Shown: positions 21,720-32,644 of the stretch, piece by piece
How the letters are laid out: each line of letters starts with the position of its first letter
Position numbering within the stretch: position 1 is the first letter of the stretch
Assembly (NCBI GenBank): GCA_000499405.2
Contig: HG738166.1
Coordinates: forward strand, 1-36,888
Reading direction: 5' to 3'
DNA length: 36,888 nt
DNA from: Onchocerca volvulus
Lineage: Eukaryota > Nematoda > Chromadorea > Rhabditida > Onchocercidae
Position numbers and translations under genes: made by a program
Notes under the pieces: generated by a model
Databases searched by the model: none
Seen by the model: only the letters and a program-made list of their open reading frames with translations
Told to the model about the DNA's origin: nothing

Positions 21720-23180
21720 AATTTGCATTTAGCTAAAATCGCGTAAATTGCTAATTCAATTTAGGGCGATATTTTTGCATCTTATTGGAATGAACGAAAT
21801 TAATAAATTTATTTTGAAATAATTATTACTGTATTATTACTTAGTATATTTACAAAATAATTGATTTTCATCATAATTATATGCTTGTTATTAGAGTTTT
21901 TCCTTTAGATTTTTTTCTTTTTCATCATCATTCCATTTGTATTTCTCAGAAAAAAAAAGAAGTTATCAATGTCATTAAATGACAAAATTCATTCCGAATT
22001 AAAATTCCAATTTATAGATTATTTTTTGTATTACATATACTGCATTTCATGTGTTTTATTGATTTCATATTTGTTACATACTTGTCCATTTCTTCCTTTC
22101 ACAGGTTAAATATTTAATCGATTAACAATTAAAGGAAATTATACGAACAAAATGAAGACTTTTACCAAAAATGAACTCAGTAATATTGATTTATTGCAGC
22201 ATGCTATTTTAGTAATTAATTTTTATTATTTATTAAAAGAAAATACAAAAAAAAAAACAGTAAGTGTGGTACTTAGAGAACAATCTTTTATTCTGATCGA
22301 ATGAACAGGAATATGAGAAATGAAGAGAAGCGATTAATAGGAATTGGTACTTAATTAATCGAATAAATTCAATCGAGTCATCTATCTCTTATCCGCCAGA
22401 ATAAATTGATAATAGAATGGGAAAAAAGGATGATAATGATAATTATTTTGATGAATTTTGAGATTGAATCCTTTTCATATTTATACAATAAAATGTTTTT
22501 GCACTAGATGAATACACTGCAATTAATAGGTGCTATCTTTCAAAAAGTAATCATTTTCCCTTTTTTTCTTACTTCCTAATTTCTTTGAAATTAATAATTT
22601 TTATAAATCTGATACAAAGTAACGTATTTATGAAAAAAAGAGAAAGAAGGTTTTGATCACTTTTTTCATGTATTGATTTCGCAATAAAATTTCTCGAAAA
22701 TAACTGGCTTAATTAAGACTAATACTAATCATGTTGGCATTCAAAAATAGAAATTTTTCCTTTTTGTTGCAAATAACCAATAATTATTACAAATATAAAT
22801 CGAAATAAGTTCAAACATTTTTGGCTAAAAATTCAATTAATATTTTTCTATTGATTCAACTTTTCCGGAAAAAAATTATGCATACTTTTCAATAAATAAA
22901 AAAACCAAAAAAATTCTACAATTCAATTAAAAGTTATCTTACGAATGAATTGGAACTAGAATTCTAAATTGGATTAATTTGGTTTTGAAGTGAAAAAAGA
23001 TTCCGAATTCCATTAAAAATTTTACCTTTCCAGTGAAAGATCCAAAAATAATTTTTCGTTTTTTCATTTCTTACTTATTGGATTCATTGAATGTTTTTTC
23101 TTTCTCCATCCTAATGCTAGCAATAAGAATTGTTTACGGGGTTAGCAATTGCCCTTTTGACCTTGCTTTTTATCATCGTA
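21720..23180. repeat. Diverged, rearranged copy of the 1.2 kb inverted-repeat element
   Basis: 21720-22345 aligns in plus orientation with 120-640 (shared 'ggcgatatttttgcat', 'aatgaacgaaattaataaa', 'gaaatgaagagaagcgat'). 22680-23180 aligns in minus orientation with about 1150-700 (shared 'aatttctcgaaaa', 'ttaattaagactaat', 'aagaattgtttacgggg'). The middle, 22370-22660, matches 9960-10210 and 30800-30915. The two halves therefore face each other, unlike in the intact copies, which points to an inversion or nested insertion. Confidence 0.6.
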
Positions 23181-23785
23181 TTGCTTGAATATCAAATATT
23201 TCGAACAATTTTTTTAAGTATAAAATAAATTCAGACTCAAATTTAATCAACTTTGAATCAATTTTAATTACAAAATATTTATGAAATATTATTTCACAAC
23301 AGAGCAAATTTACTATTAGCTGGTTGTATTTAATCATTTCATCCATTTTCTAGATATACTGCTAAGTGCACCCTGAACGTGTTGTAGTAAACTTTGTGGA
23401 AATCTCTTAGAAATTTGTTGGGGGAAGTTTCGTTGTATTCAATTGGACGACGATTGAAGAAAAATACTTTATCGAACACGACAGATAAAATTACAGCACT
23501 ATCAACATTAAATCAAATAAAATATAGAGGAAAAAAAAGGGGTTTAGGAATGATAGGATTGAAAGTTTTGTATTGTCGATTTAAAAAGATAGTGATAATG
23601 ATGATTCCAACAGACTGAATCGTGGTACATATTGTAGTTTGGAGTGGCATCAGGCATATTACAACGATCGAAAATTTCGATTCAATGCAGGAGGTGATTT
23701 AAGATATAACGAAACTAAATGTGTAATAAGCATAGGACTGTAACAATTGATACTTTGAACGAAGTGAATTTATGACATTATCATG
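23180..23785. other. Intergenic, possibly decayed Helitron body
   Basis: This stretch lies downstream, in minus reading, of a Helitron protein fragment. The plus-strand open frame at 23394-23618 and the minus-strand frames here show no motif I can name. A continuation of the Helitron helicase would be expected in this position, but any such signal is too eroded to support. Confidence 0.3.
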
Positions 23786-23788
23786 CAA

Positions 23789-24040
23789 TTAATCTGGCGC
23801 AAGGATTATTAAAATAGTTGCCGAAAGGAAATTTAAGACATGATTAATCAAATGTGTAATTCTTAAATGTCTAGAGAGCAAACATTTCGAATGTTTCGAC
23901 ACGTGCATGAGAAATGAAGGAAAGCGCCACACAGCGTAAATGATGCTTGTGTATCTTCCAGTCTGATACTGTTCGATTTCATCCATATGTAATGTCGCAT
24001 TCCTATCACTTCTTTCTGGCTGCACGTGAAAAACTGCCAT
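23789..24040 (-). pseudogene. Helitron protein remnant (YIS-AVWR region)
   Basis: The minus-strand frame reads MAVFHVQPERSDRNATLHMD, EIEQYQTGRYTSIIYAVWRF and PSFLMH. This matches the Helitron helicase stretch of the form 'D..QY.SGRYISSNEAVWRILSFPIHE', which lies between the Rep and helicase motifs. The rest of the frame does not follow the family and no helicase Walker motif is seen. It corresponds to a more C-terminal part of the protein than the remnant at 12270-12960 and has the same orientation. Confidence 0.75.
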
Positions 24041-24200
24041 TTCGCTGCCTTTATTTACTTAATAAATGTATTTGATCGATTTAATGAAGTTACACTATTC
24101 CAAGTTTATGTGCACTTTGTATGTTTTTAACAGCTAAAACGAAAATTGAACACCTACCGGTCATCTACTTCGATGTCACCATTCTACATTTGTACGGTTA

Positions 24201-24201
<1 letters not shown>

Positions 24202-24232
<31 letters not shown>
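24202..24232 (+). repeat. Poly-A tract of 31 bases
   Basis: An uninterrupted A run flanked by 'cggttac' and 'attaccgcc'. It could be the tail of a retroposed sequence or a simple homopolymer. No retroposed gene is recognisable directly upstream. Confidence 0.8.
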
Positions 24233-24234
<2 letters not shown>

Positions 24235-24239
24235 ACCGC

Positions 24240-25310
24240 CGTCTTCTGCTAATTTCCTTCTGTATAAAAAACATCCATCGTTCCTATAATTGTGTTGGAT
24301 ACTAATGTTTGAGATATCACTTAGAGCATTTTCCGTCTATCATGAATGGTGAATTTGGATAAAATGTATCGCAAGGTCCACGAATCGTATTTTTCTTCAT
24401 AACTTCATTTTTCACTAATTTTCACTATACGCCTAAAAATAACTGTATTCCGAATAACTTTTCATTTTTTAAAAGTGACTTATTAAGAAATTTAATTAAT
24501 ATTGTTTAATTTTTATCTCAACGATTATATTTCTCCATCGATTATTATCGATCGTAATATATTTAACTGGAAATTTCCAACTCTTTTTAATTTTTAAATA
24601 ATTCACAAAATTTTGATGCATCTTCCGGAGGCTGCAAATAATCATATCGATGGGTATATATTTAGCAAATAATTATTAATTTTATACTTTAATTTATATT
24701 ATATCAGTAATAAATATAGTAATAGATGCAATACTATTATTATTGTAATTACCATTTGATCAATTATTTCATCAAATTCATTTGTTGATGCTTAAATGAA
24801 TATCACTCTAATTGCATCATAATTATAATAAATTGCCTATTAGATAATAAATTAACATATCTTTAAATATAAATTAATTAACATATTAACATATTAATAA
24901 ATTAACATATTAACATAAATNNNNCATCATAATTATAATAAATTGCCTATTAGATAATAAATTAACATATCTTAAACTTTCATAATTTAGTTCATTAATT
25001 AAAAGGTATGCAGAAAGTTAAAATATCGACCCAAAAAAAAGAAAAAAAGAAAAATTCTAATTAAAGTATAAATTGTTATTATTATTATTATCATGATTAA
25101 TACTACTATTTCTTATAAAATTGTAAACAATAAAATCAAGATAAAAAGTATATTGTACCCTCATTAGACTAATTTAAATTTTTAATGCATTTTTTTTTAT
25201 TTTTTCTTATCATACTATTTTATCTTTAATATATTTGCTTTTCTATCAAATTACTTCAGTCTTTAAAGGTATTTACATATATTTTATTTTCTGAATTTTT
25301 TAATATTAAT
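24240..25310. other. AT-rich gap-containing region, no gene seen
   Basis: A 4-base N gap lies at 24921-24924. A stretch of about 48 bases starting 'catcataattataataaatt' occurs just before the gap (24818 onward) and again just after it (24925 onward). This suggests an unresolved overlap or a collapsed tandem repeat. ATT/TTA microsatellites lie at 24880-24920 and 25075-25095. Confidence 0.6.
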
Positions 25311-25318
25311 GTTGCAAA

Positions 25319-25831
25319 TTAAAATTTATTGATTAATTTGCAACATACCATTACATTATATTTCCATATACCTTTTGCAGGATCACAAATATACCATGCA
25401 AAAAATGCTTCAATTCCTTTTTTCCGGATAGCTTCAAGTACATCAGCTTCATATAAAATAGAATAGAGTAAACGATTTTTTCCTCTTTTATCAAATATAT
25501 CATAACAAACTTGAGCAATTAGTAAATTTTCTTCAACATGCATTTGTATAATAGCACGTTCATTACGTTCTAAACATTCCTTTCGACATACTGAAAATAT
25601 AACAAATTTGTTATTGAGTAATATATGATATTATAATATGATTATATTGGTTAAAATTAATTACAATTATAAGGTTTTTAGAAAGTTTTCAATTACTCAA
25701 AATTTTAATAACAAATTCAAATGATGAAACTTACATCCCATATCTTTCTCAGCAACAATAATTTCCGGAAAAACTGGTAGCAATGTTGCAAGCGATAAAT
25801 TTAAAAGAGCTAATTCAAACAAATCACCCAT
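25319..25831 (-). CDS. Small secreted Cys-containing protein, family copy B
   Basis: Exon 1 is 25831-25735 and exon 2 is 25590-25319, giving 122 residues. Exon 1 encodes a hydrophobic signal peptide-like start, MGDLFELALLNLSLATLLPV, and ends Asp-Met-Gly before a GTAAGT donor. Exon 2 follows a TTTTCAG acceptor and starts CRKECLERNERAIIQMH. It continues LLIAQVCYDIFDKRGK and ends AFFAWYICDPAKGIWKYN plus MVCCKLINKF. The frame is open throughout. Conserved with copies A and C are CRxEC, a Cys-Tyr, the (Y/L)ICDxxxxxWKY block and a final Val-Cys. A secreted, disulphide-bonded protein is the likely product. I do not recognise the family; a lineage-restricted nematode secreted protein is an inference. 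The sister copies flank the same repeat blocks, so the gene spread by segmental duplication. Confidence 0.7.
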
Positions 25832-26149
25832 TTGTTGATGGTGACATAAAAAAAATTAAAAAAATAAAAAATTGTTTAAAAAAATTAATATGAATTAAAA
25901 ATATATATGTATTTAATATTTCTATCCAACAAATTCTTTGTTTTTGTATGAAATCATCATTGAAACAAATGAAATGAAGTAAATGTGATATTTTTCATGC
26001 AAAATTTTTAAAAAATACTGCATAAAATGGTTTTTTTTTTTCATTGATATAAATTAAGGCTAGAAATTATATTCATATCCTTTATGATCTAATAGATAAA
26101 TTATAAGAAATATTTTAAAGTAATGAAAATAAATATTTTTTATTTTAAT

Positions 26150-26480
26150 AGTTATTGCGACTTAAATATGTTTCTTTTCTCAAATTGAAAGAAAAAGGAA
26201 AATAGGATTTTTTTTTCTTTGAACTTTATGGTAAAATAAATGTAAATTAAAATAGAAATATAATAGATGAAGAAAGGTGATCAGCAGCTTTATTGCAATA
26301 TTTATCAATGATAACAGCTAAGAAATCGCAATTCAATATTTAATTGAAATGATCGATTTCTTAATCGATGATTTTATATTCTTTTTAATTGCAATCAATG
26401 AAAATTGAATTCTCATTATATGGATTAAATACAAAATTAAAATAATTTTTTTCGTATTTCGTGAAAAGAATCAATTATAC
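26150..26480. repeat. Duplicated upstream flank of copy B (empty LTR site)
   Basis: Aligns with 9011-9320 and 29695-30000. At 26145-26165 it shows 'ttaatagttattgcgac' without the solo LTR found at 8415-9010, so it records the pre-insertion state. Confidence 0.65.
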
Positions 26481-26622
26481 TTCTATAAATTTAATTACAA
26501 TAATAGTGACGCAATTAAAAATATTTGATTTATTAAACGAACCAATTTGCGCACTGAATTTGCGAATCTATTATTATTGGAATTTGATCAAATCTTTTAT
26601 TAATTAATTTATTTATACTTAC

Positions 26623-26743
26623 CGTTAAAGTGCATATCAATGGACTTTAAGAACATATCAGTGATCGGACATGATCGCAAATTTAACACCTGTTGAACTT
26701 CTGGACATGTATAATTGGATGTTTCATATAGGCTTATCGAATG
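26623..26743 (-). CDS. Unidentified exon upstream of secreted-family copy B
   Basis: A 121-base stretch has an acceptor (ATTTATAG) and a GTAAGT donor. It reads HSISLYETSNYTCPEVQQVL and NLRSCPITDMFLKSIDMHFN in the only open frame. It ends in phase 1, the same phase as exon 1 of copy B, so it could splice in frame to exon 2 (25590) as an alternative upstream exon, giving a further Cys-rich segment. A matching exon end (ATGCATCCAAATG|GTAAGC) is seen at 30493-30505 next to copy C, and a version with a lost donor near 9815 next to copy A. It may also belong to a separate, incomplete gene. Confidence 0.45.
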
Positions 26744-26748
26744 CTATA

Positions 26749-26818
26749 AATGATAAGTTAATTTGATAAGAATGTTAGGTATCAATGATAAGTTAATTTG
26801 ATAGCAATATTAGGTATC
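26749..26818. repeat. 35-bp tandem duplication
   Basis: Two adjacent copies of a unit starting 'aatgataagttaatttgata' and ending 'ttaggtatc'; they differ at three or so positions. Confidence 0.8.
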
Positions 26819-26829
26819 ATTATTTCAAT

Positions 26830-28960
26830 TAACATTTAATCAATTTATTTTATCAATTTATTTTCCAATATATTCCAGTTGCATCTTAATTGTTTAGTTC
26901 ATTTTTTAGTTAATAATTATTCATTTTTATGACAACTGGTTTACGGTAATCGATTATAAAGTATAATTAAAATTATTGATTTTATTTTTTTTGGTTATTT
27001 CTTTACAAATTTCCTGCTAATATTTGAATTTTTTTACTCAAATTATACCGAATTTTTGATTTATTCATTAATTGGCTATGTTCACAATTAAAAGTCAATC
27101 ATTTCCAGTTTAGCTATTCGAATTTACGCATTTTTCATGAATTAAATTAGGGGAAGAAGGAATGTATATATAATTACATTCATTTCTCTTATGTTAATAT
27201 ACGGTATTATCAACGGTATTATAATATATACGGTATTATAATATACGGTATTATCAAATAAAAATATGGTAGGGAATTATTAAGAAATCGAAGTTTAAAC
27301 ATAATATTTGATGAATAAGAACGATTTTTGACCTATCATAAAGCTTAAAATTTTGTTGTTCGAACAAAAAATTTCAAGAAAGGAAAATAAATACGAAAAA
27401 TGATAAGTGATAAAAATAATATATAAATGAACAGTATTAGACAAAAAGAAAAGTATTTGTTCATTTAAATGGTGTAAAATATGATTTATTCAATATTTTG
27501 ATTAATTTTGAAGTCAAATTAATTTATCAAATTTTATTTTGCGCTTTTTCGCATAACATCGCCTAGTGGATAAAAAAAAAAAAAAAAAGAAATAAACGAA
27601 TTATAAGTTTTTATATTTAATTAAAAATCACCCAAAAAGCTTAAATTTCAATTTAAAAAAAAATTTTAAATAAAGTAAAGTGATTAATTTCTCAAAAATA
27701 AATTTTTAGGTGATTTATAAAAAGTAGTTCTTCGCACTTTATCTGAGCAAAAATGTAATGATTTTTTAAATCATAAGAATTTCCTGATCGCAATTAAAAT
27801 TAATCGTTTGAAATTAAATTGATTAATATACGAATCCTTTTTCGTAGGAATAAATAATTTTAATCTGTCCGATTTCAACTATTTTATTTAAAATTTTTTT
27901 TTTTTATCTAATTAATTTATCAAATGAAGATGAAAACTTAACAGAGCTATCCACTGTAATCTTGTTCTTGATTTAAAACTAAACTTTTTTCCAGCAAATT
28001 ATTTTTGTAATAGCAGTGTTTTTAAGTATTATAATATTCTAGCAATAAAGAAGTCATGTAGAAATTAATATTTTTTGCATTTAAATTAATTAATTTTTTT
28101 TTTTTGTTGGTTTATTTGCTAAAGATTTGTTCATTAGCTTGTGCTTGCTTAAATTTTTTGTATTTCATAACATTTTACTTTATTGTTTTTGCAGCAAATT
28201 AATAAAATTCGTCTAAAAGATCAAGTATATATGTATTTAAATAATTCTATATTTCCTCTTTTTATTTGACTGAAACTATTCATTTATGTACTATTTTTTT
28301 TATAACCTTCAAAATATATACACATATTACATCAAATTTTTAACATTTATTTCACAGTATATCTAAAAAANAAAAAAACATTTGAAAGTTTTTATACCAT
28401 TTAGAATTTGTTTCAAATTTGATCAATGCAGTATATGCGAATCAATTTCTTTTTTTTTTTTTAAATAAAAAACCGCAAATGGTTTGATTTTGAATAAATT
28501 AATATTTAATTATATTTTTGCGAAATTTTACTCGCTCGCACTCATAATCGTTAACAACAAATTTGTTTTTTTTTTTTTTTGGAAAATGAACGAAAAATTT
28601 GGCGAAAGAATAGATTATGAAAAAAGAAAACAAAATTGAAATTTTGCTAATTAAAAGAAGGAATGAAATTTTTTTAGATATTAAAATCATTATTTATATA
28701 AGTGATAAAATTAAATATTCCATTATTATTATTATGATTAACATTATATGGTTCTTATGATACTATTAGCATTGAATCATAGCAAAAGAAAATATTTTAA
28801 TCTCAGTAGTTATGTTATTTCAAATTCCAATGTATTTGTTTTTTTTTTTTTTTTTTTAAATAATATTTTTTTATTCTTCACTGCATTTTTGGTTTTGTGG
28901 TAATTTTAAATTTTAATGTATTTAATATTTTTCTATCCTAAATTTTTGAATAAATATTAA
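26830..28960. other. Long AT-rich intergenic region, no gene seen
   Basis: No coding-like exon was recognised on either strand. A short tandem array of 'acggtattat' (four irregular copies) lies at 27200-27256. A single N is at 28371 within a poly-A run. The minus open frame at 28499-28690 is low-complexity and unsupported. Confidence 0.5.
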
Positions 28961-28970
28961 CGCTATCATG

Positions 28971-29564
28971 TTACAACCTAAAAATTATTCGTTTGATTGG
29001 ACATACCTTTCCATCATATTTCCATTTACCTGTTTCACGATCACAAATATACGAAATAATAATTGATTTCGCTTCATCAGTTAAATGAAGATGATACGAT
29101 GAAAAATAATCTGACCGAAGTTTCGTCGCATTATAACAAAGTCCTGCTAATATTGAATTATCCTTTTCATGTATTCGTATAATAGCATTTTGATTAAGTT
29201 CCAAACATTCCCGTCGACATACTGAAATGCAATTAATTAATTGTTTAATAATAATATATGATATTATAATATGATCAAATTCATCAAAATTAATTGGTAA
29301 TATCCAATTTAGATATGATATATTAATATGATCACATTAATCAAAATTAATTGGTGATATCAAATTTAGAAAGTTTAATCACTCAAAATTTATTGCGAAA
29401 TTAAAAAAAAATAATAAGAAAATCTAAAGGAACATACATCCCATATCGATGTTTGTACCATCAAATTGCGAATCGATGTGATTTTCATTAAATTGGGATA
29501 GAAAAGTTGGTAGAAAAGTTGCAAGCAACAAACTCAAACGAACCAATCCAGACAAATGTGCCAT
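28971..29564 (-). CDS. Small secreted Cys-containing protein, family copy C
   Basis: Exon 1 is 29564-29438 and exon 2 is 29221-28971, giving 125 residues. Exon 1 encodes MAHLSGLVRLSLLLATFLPT, a good signal peptide, then a short acidic/polar spacer ending IDMG before a GTATGT donor. Exon 2 after TTTCAG begins CRRECLELNQNAIIRIH. It has LAGLCYNATKLRSDYFSSYH and ends SYICDRETGKWKYDGKVCPI plus KRIIFRL. Asn-Ala-Thr is a possible glycosylation site. Compared with copy B the Cys positions (CRxEC, Cys-Tyr, YICD, Val-Cys) are retained while most other residues differ, a pattern of fast divergence with a conserved scaffold. An alternative ending using a 29-base intron (29006-28978) would end in VVT, but the conserved Val-Cys argues against it. 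Function unknown. Confidence 0.7.
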
Positions 29565-29689
29565 TTGTTGGTAATGATATTAAAAATTTAAAAAAAGTTA
29601 GCATAAATTAAAATCATACATGTATTGTGTATATATGCTTATGTTTAAAACAAACATTTTAAAGTACTGAAAATTGGAATATTTTTTGT

Positions 29690-30945
29690 TTTAACAGTAA
29701 TTACGACATAAGTATATTTCTTTTCGCAAAATTGTGAGAAGAAGAGAAAATAGGATTTTTNTTTTTTTTAATTTTATGGCAAATAAATATCTAAATTAAA
29801 ATAGAATTATATTAGATGAAGCAAGATGATCAGCTTTAATGCAATGTCTAGCAATGATAACAACTAAAAAATCGTTAAATTAAATATTTTATCAAATTGA
29901 TCGACTTTTTAGGCTTATCAATTGCTATTACCAAAAATTAGGTCCTTATTTTCGAATTAAATATAAAATTAAAGTATTTTTTTGCAAATCTGGAAAAGGA
30001 TTCTCTTGTTTGATGTGTTTTGTTGTTTAGAGATTGATTTTTGACGTTGTCAACAGTAGCTTTTGTTCGGTTTATACGGTATTATCTGGAATTTCGCGGG
30101 GTTAAGATTAAATGAATACTACACAGAAAAAAACAATGGTCCTAAATGGCCTGCTTCGAATAAAGTGCTTGGCTTCGAAGTCCTGGCCTTTTAAAGCCTC
30201 CTGGGGCTCCTCCCCTTAGGGTCAACTTACTTGAACTCAAAGTGTCGACTTATGATTGGTCGAACCGGAAAATACTGCTCCTCAAGTTCTGGAGAGAAAT
30301 ATATTGGATTTTTTGAAATTTTTGCGAATTTTTATTTTTATGTGATTTTCATTCAAAAATTTCTGTAAAATTCAATTTTTCTAAAAATAATTTCTCGAAA
30401 TTTTTGCTTTTTCTGCCCTTTTTTTGCTTTATAACAATTAATAAATAATATTAGTAACACATGTGCTAAGTTTATAATCTCCAAAAAATTGCTTACCATT
30501 TGGATGCATCATAAAATCATCTAAAAAGAAAAAAAAAAAAGAAGAAAGAAAACAATCCAGAAGATGACCAGATGAAATGGAAGAGGAGATCAGAGGAGAA
30601 GGATAAACAACCCAAACGATGACCAGTTGAATTGGAACAACAGATTAGAGGAGAAGGGTAAATCAACCCAAAGGATGACCAGATGAATTGGAAGAAGTGG
30701 TCAGAGGAGAAGGATTAATAGAGAAGAGTACTTCTCAATCAAATAGTTTCAATCGATTTATCTGTTCATCTCTTATTCGCCGAAATAAATGGGGAAAAGA
30801 GGAAATAATGAAAATGATTATGATAATGATAAATTTTAGAATTGAATCCTTTCTATGCTTATACATTAAAGTATTGTATGAGATAAATACATTACAATTA
30901 ATAGATTTCAATAAGTAATCATTTCTTTTCTTTTTTTTTTTTTTT
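29690..30945. repeat. Duplicated upstream flank of copy C
   Basis: Aligns with 9011-10140. It includes a GC-richer block at 30110-30290 and the GATTGGTCGA motif near 30256. A single N is at 29761. It runs up to the inner end of the right inverted-repeat arm, through a poly-T and poly-A rich junction at 30928-30948. Confidence 0.6.
30563..30720. repeat. Purine-rich tandem repeat, about 56 bp, three copies
   Basis: Units begin GATGACCAG at 30563, 30618 and 30674 and share GATGAATTGGAA and 'cagaggagaagga'. The paralogous block near 9865 has only one eroded unit, so the array expanded after the duplication. Confidence 0.8.
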
Positions 30946-32170
30946 TTTCGCAATTTTTGCGATATATAAATTAACAAAACTATAAAAAAAGAAAAAAAAA
31001 CGCTTATCATATACTAATTTTGCAAGTAAATTTCTCGAAAAGAAATGATTTAATTAAGACTAATTTATTTGGCATTAAAAAATTGAAACTTTCCCTTTTC
31101 GTCGCAGATAACCAAATAACTATTTATGAATATAGATTGGAATGAATTCAGATTATTTTTTGGCTAAAAATTTCAAGCAATGAAATTTTGAAAAATGAAT
31201 AGTACTTGAATCAATTTATATTTTTTTATTGATTCAATTTTTCCAAAAAAAAAAAAAAATTATTCATACTTTTTTAACTAAATAAAAAATGTTTTTACTA
31301 AATAAAAACACGAAAAAATTTTATTAATTCAAATTAAAAGTTATTTGACGAACTGGTTCAATTTGAAATGACGATATAATTGGAATTTCATTTTCAAATC
31401 CTAGTATAAGCGATAAGAATTGTTTACGGGATGGACACAAATGGCCTTTTGACCTTATCGCTAAAATATTATTTACCGATGGACGAAATATCGCGAAATC
31501 GCATCCTCACAACCATATTATACAACTTTATATCGCTTCTCTTCATTTCTCATATTTCCTGATCATTTTCGATCAGAAGAAAAGATTGTTTCCCAAATAT
31601 CACATAGTGAATAAAAAGCATACTGCAAATCAATTTACTATGTTGATTTTTAATTTCCTTTAATTATGAATCGATTAATGGAACCAATGGAAAAGTTTGT
31701 AACAAAATATGAAATCAATAAAATATATGAAATTCTTCAGGTATAATATATAAAATAATTCATAAATTAGAATTCTAATTTGGACAATGAATTTTATCAT
31801 TTCATGACATTGATAATTACCGAATTTTTCTTTTTTTTTTCTTTTTTTGTTCAGAGAAACGCAAATGGAATGATGAAGAAAAGGAAAAAAAGCTAGTAAT
31901 AAGCATATAATAATGATAAAAAAAAATCAATTAGTTTATAATTAGACCATGTGGTAATACAGTAATAATCATTTCAAAGTAAACTTTTATTAATTTCGTT
32001 CATTTCAATAAAATGTAAAAATATCGCCTTAATTAGCAATTTATGCGACAAGGATTAATTAATTATTATTCATTATTTCATCAGCTAAATGCATAATCAG
32101 ATAAGGCGCGTTTTTAAGAACTTTCGGAGGTGTAAGATTTTGTACAAACAAAAATTGACATTTTTATTTA
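30945..32170 (-). mobile_element. Helitron-like non-autonomous element, right arm of inverted repeat
   Basis: Reverse-complement copy of 1-1226. The outermost 120 bases are identical; the arms look almost identical in length and sequence. On the minus strand it starts TATATAAATAAAAATGTC. The expected leading TC is missing here, the junction being GGGAG|TATATAAATA. No coding capacity is visible. Confidence 0.75.
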
Positions 32171-32173
32171 TAT

Positions 32174-32250
32174 ACTCCCTGGGGCCAGACACGTGAAGCG
32201 TGATTGGCTCCCATCGACAAGCTGATCGGCCACATGAAGCCTGACAGGAT
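32174..32250 (-). mobile_element. Helitron 3' terminal hairpin block, minus orientation
   Basis: Nearly the same as 13704-13772. On the minus strand it contains ATCACGCTTCACGTGTC and GGCCCCAGGGAG next to the element end at 32170, plus the GGCTTCATGTGGCCG module. About 400 bases without counterpart (32250-32645) separate it from the start of the duplicated srab flank. Confidence 0.5.
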
Positions 32251-32644
32251 CCAGATAATATTTAATTAGTTTATTATTCTAAATGAATTTTGATAAGACT
32301 TCACTTTTATTTACTAAATTGTAATAATTTAACGTATCATTCTTTTTTTTTTTGATTAAATATATGATTTATATTTACTTCTGGTTTTCTATCATTTTTC
32401 ATTTTTAGAATATTAATTATATTCTCTCCATAATTTTCTTAGCAAATTCCAGCTAATTGCTTGATGGAAATATTTGATGATAAATTCGATTAACGTTATT
32501 ACGTCAAAAAATTTATGTAATTTAATTTTTTAACAGTGATTGTAGTTGCTTATTAGTATAAAGCTGCTTTGACGTAAATACATTTTCTCAGTCCATTTTC
32601 GAACAAATTTCCACCTCATCTGTTTAGTTTCTAATTTTCGTTAT

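Noticed and set aside
24880..25095. Short AT-rich direct repeats considered as a CRISPR-like array
   Set aside because: No regular spacers, simple-sequence composition, and the setting is clearly eukaryotic.
28978..29006. A 29-base third intron in secreted-family copy C
   Set aside because: It is shorter than normal nematode introns, and reading through keeps the Val-Cys that is shared with copy B.
30600..31010. Open frames on both strands in the purine-rich tandem repeat and poly-T junction
   Set aside because: Low-complexity translation products (Ile/Lys/Phe runs) generated by simple repeats.
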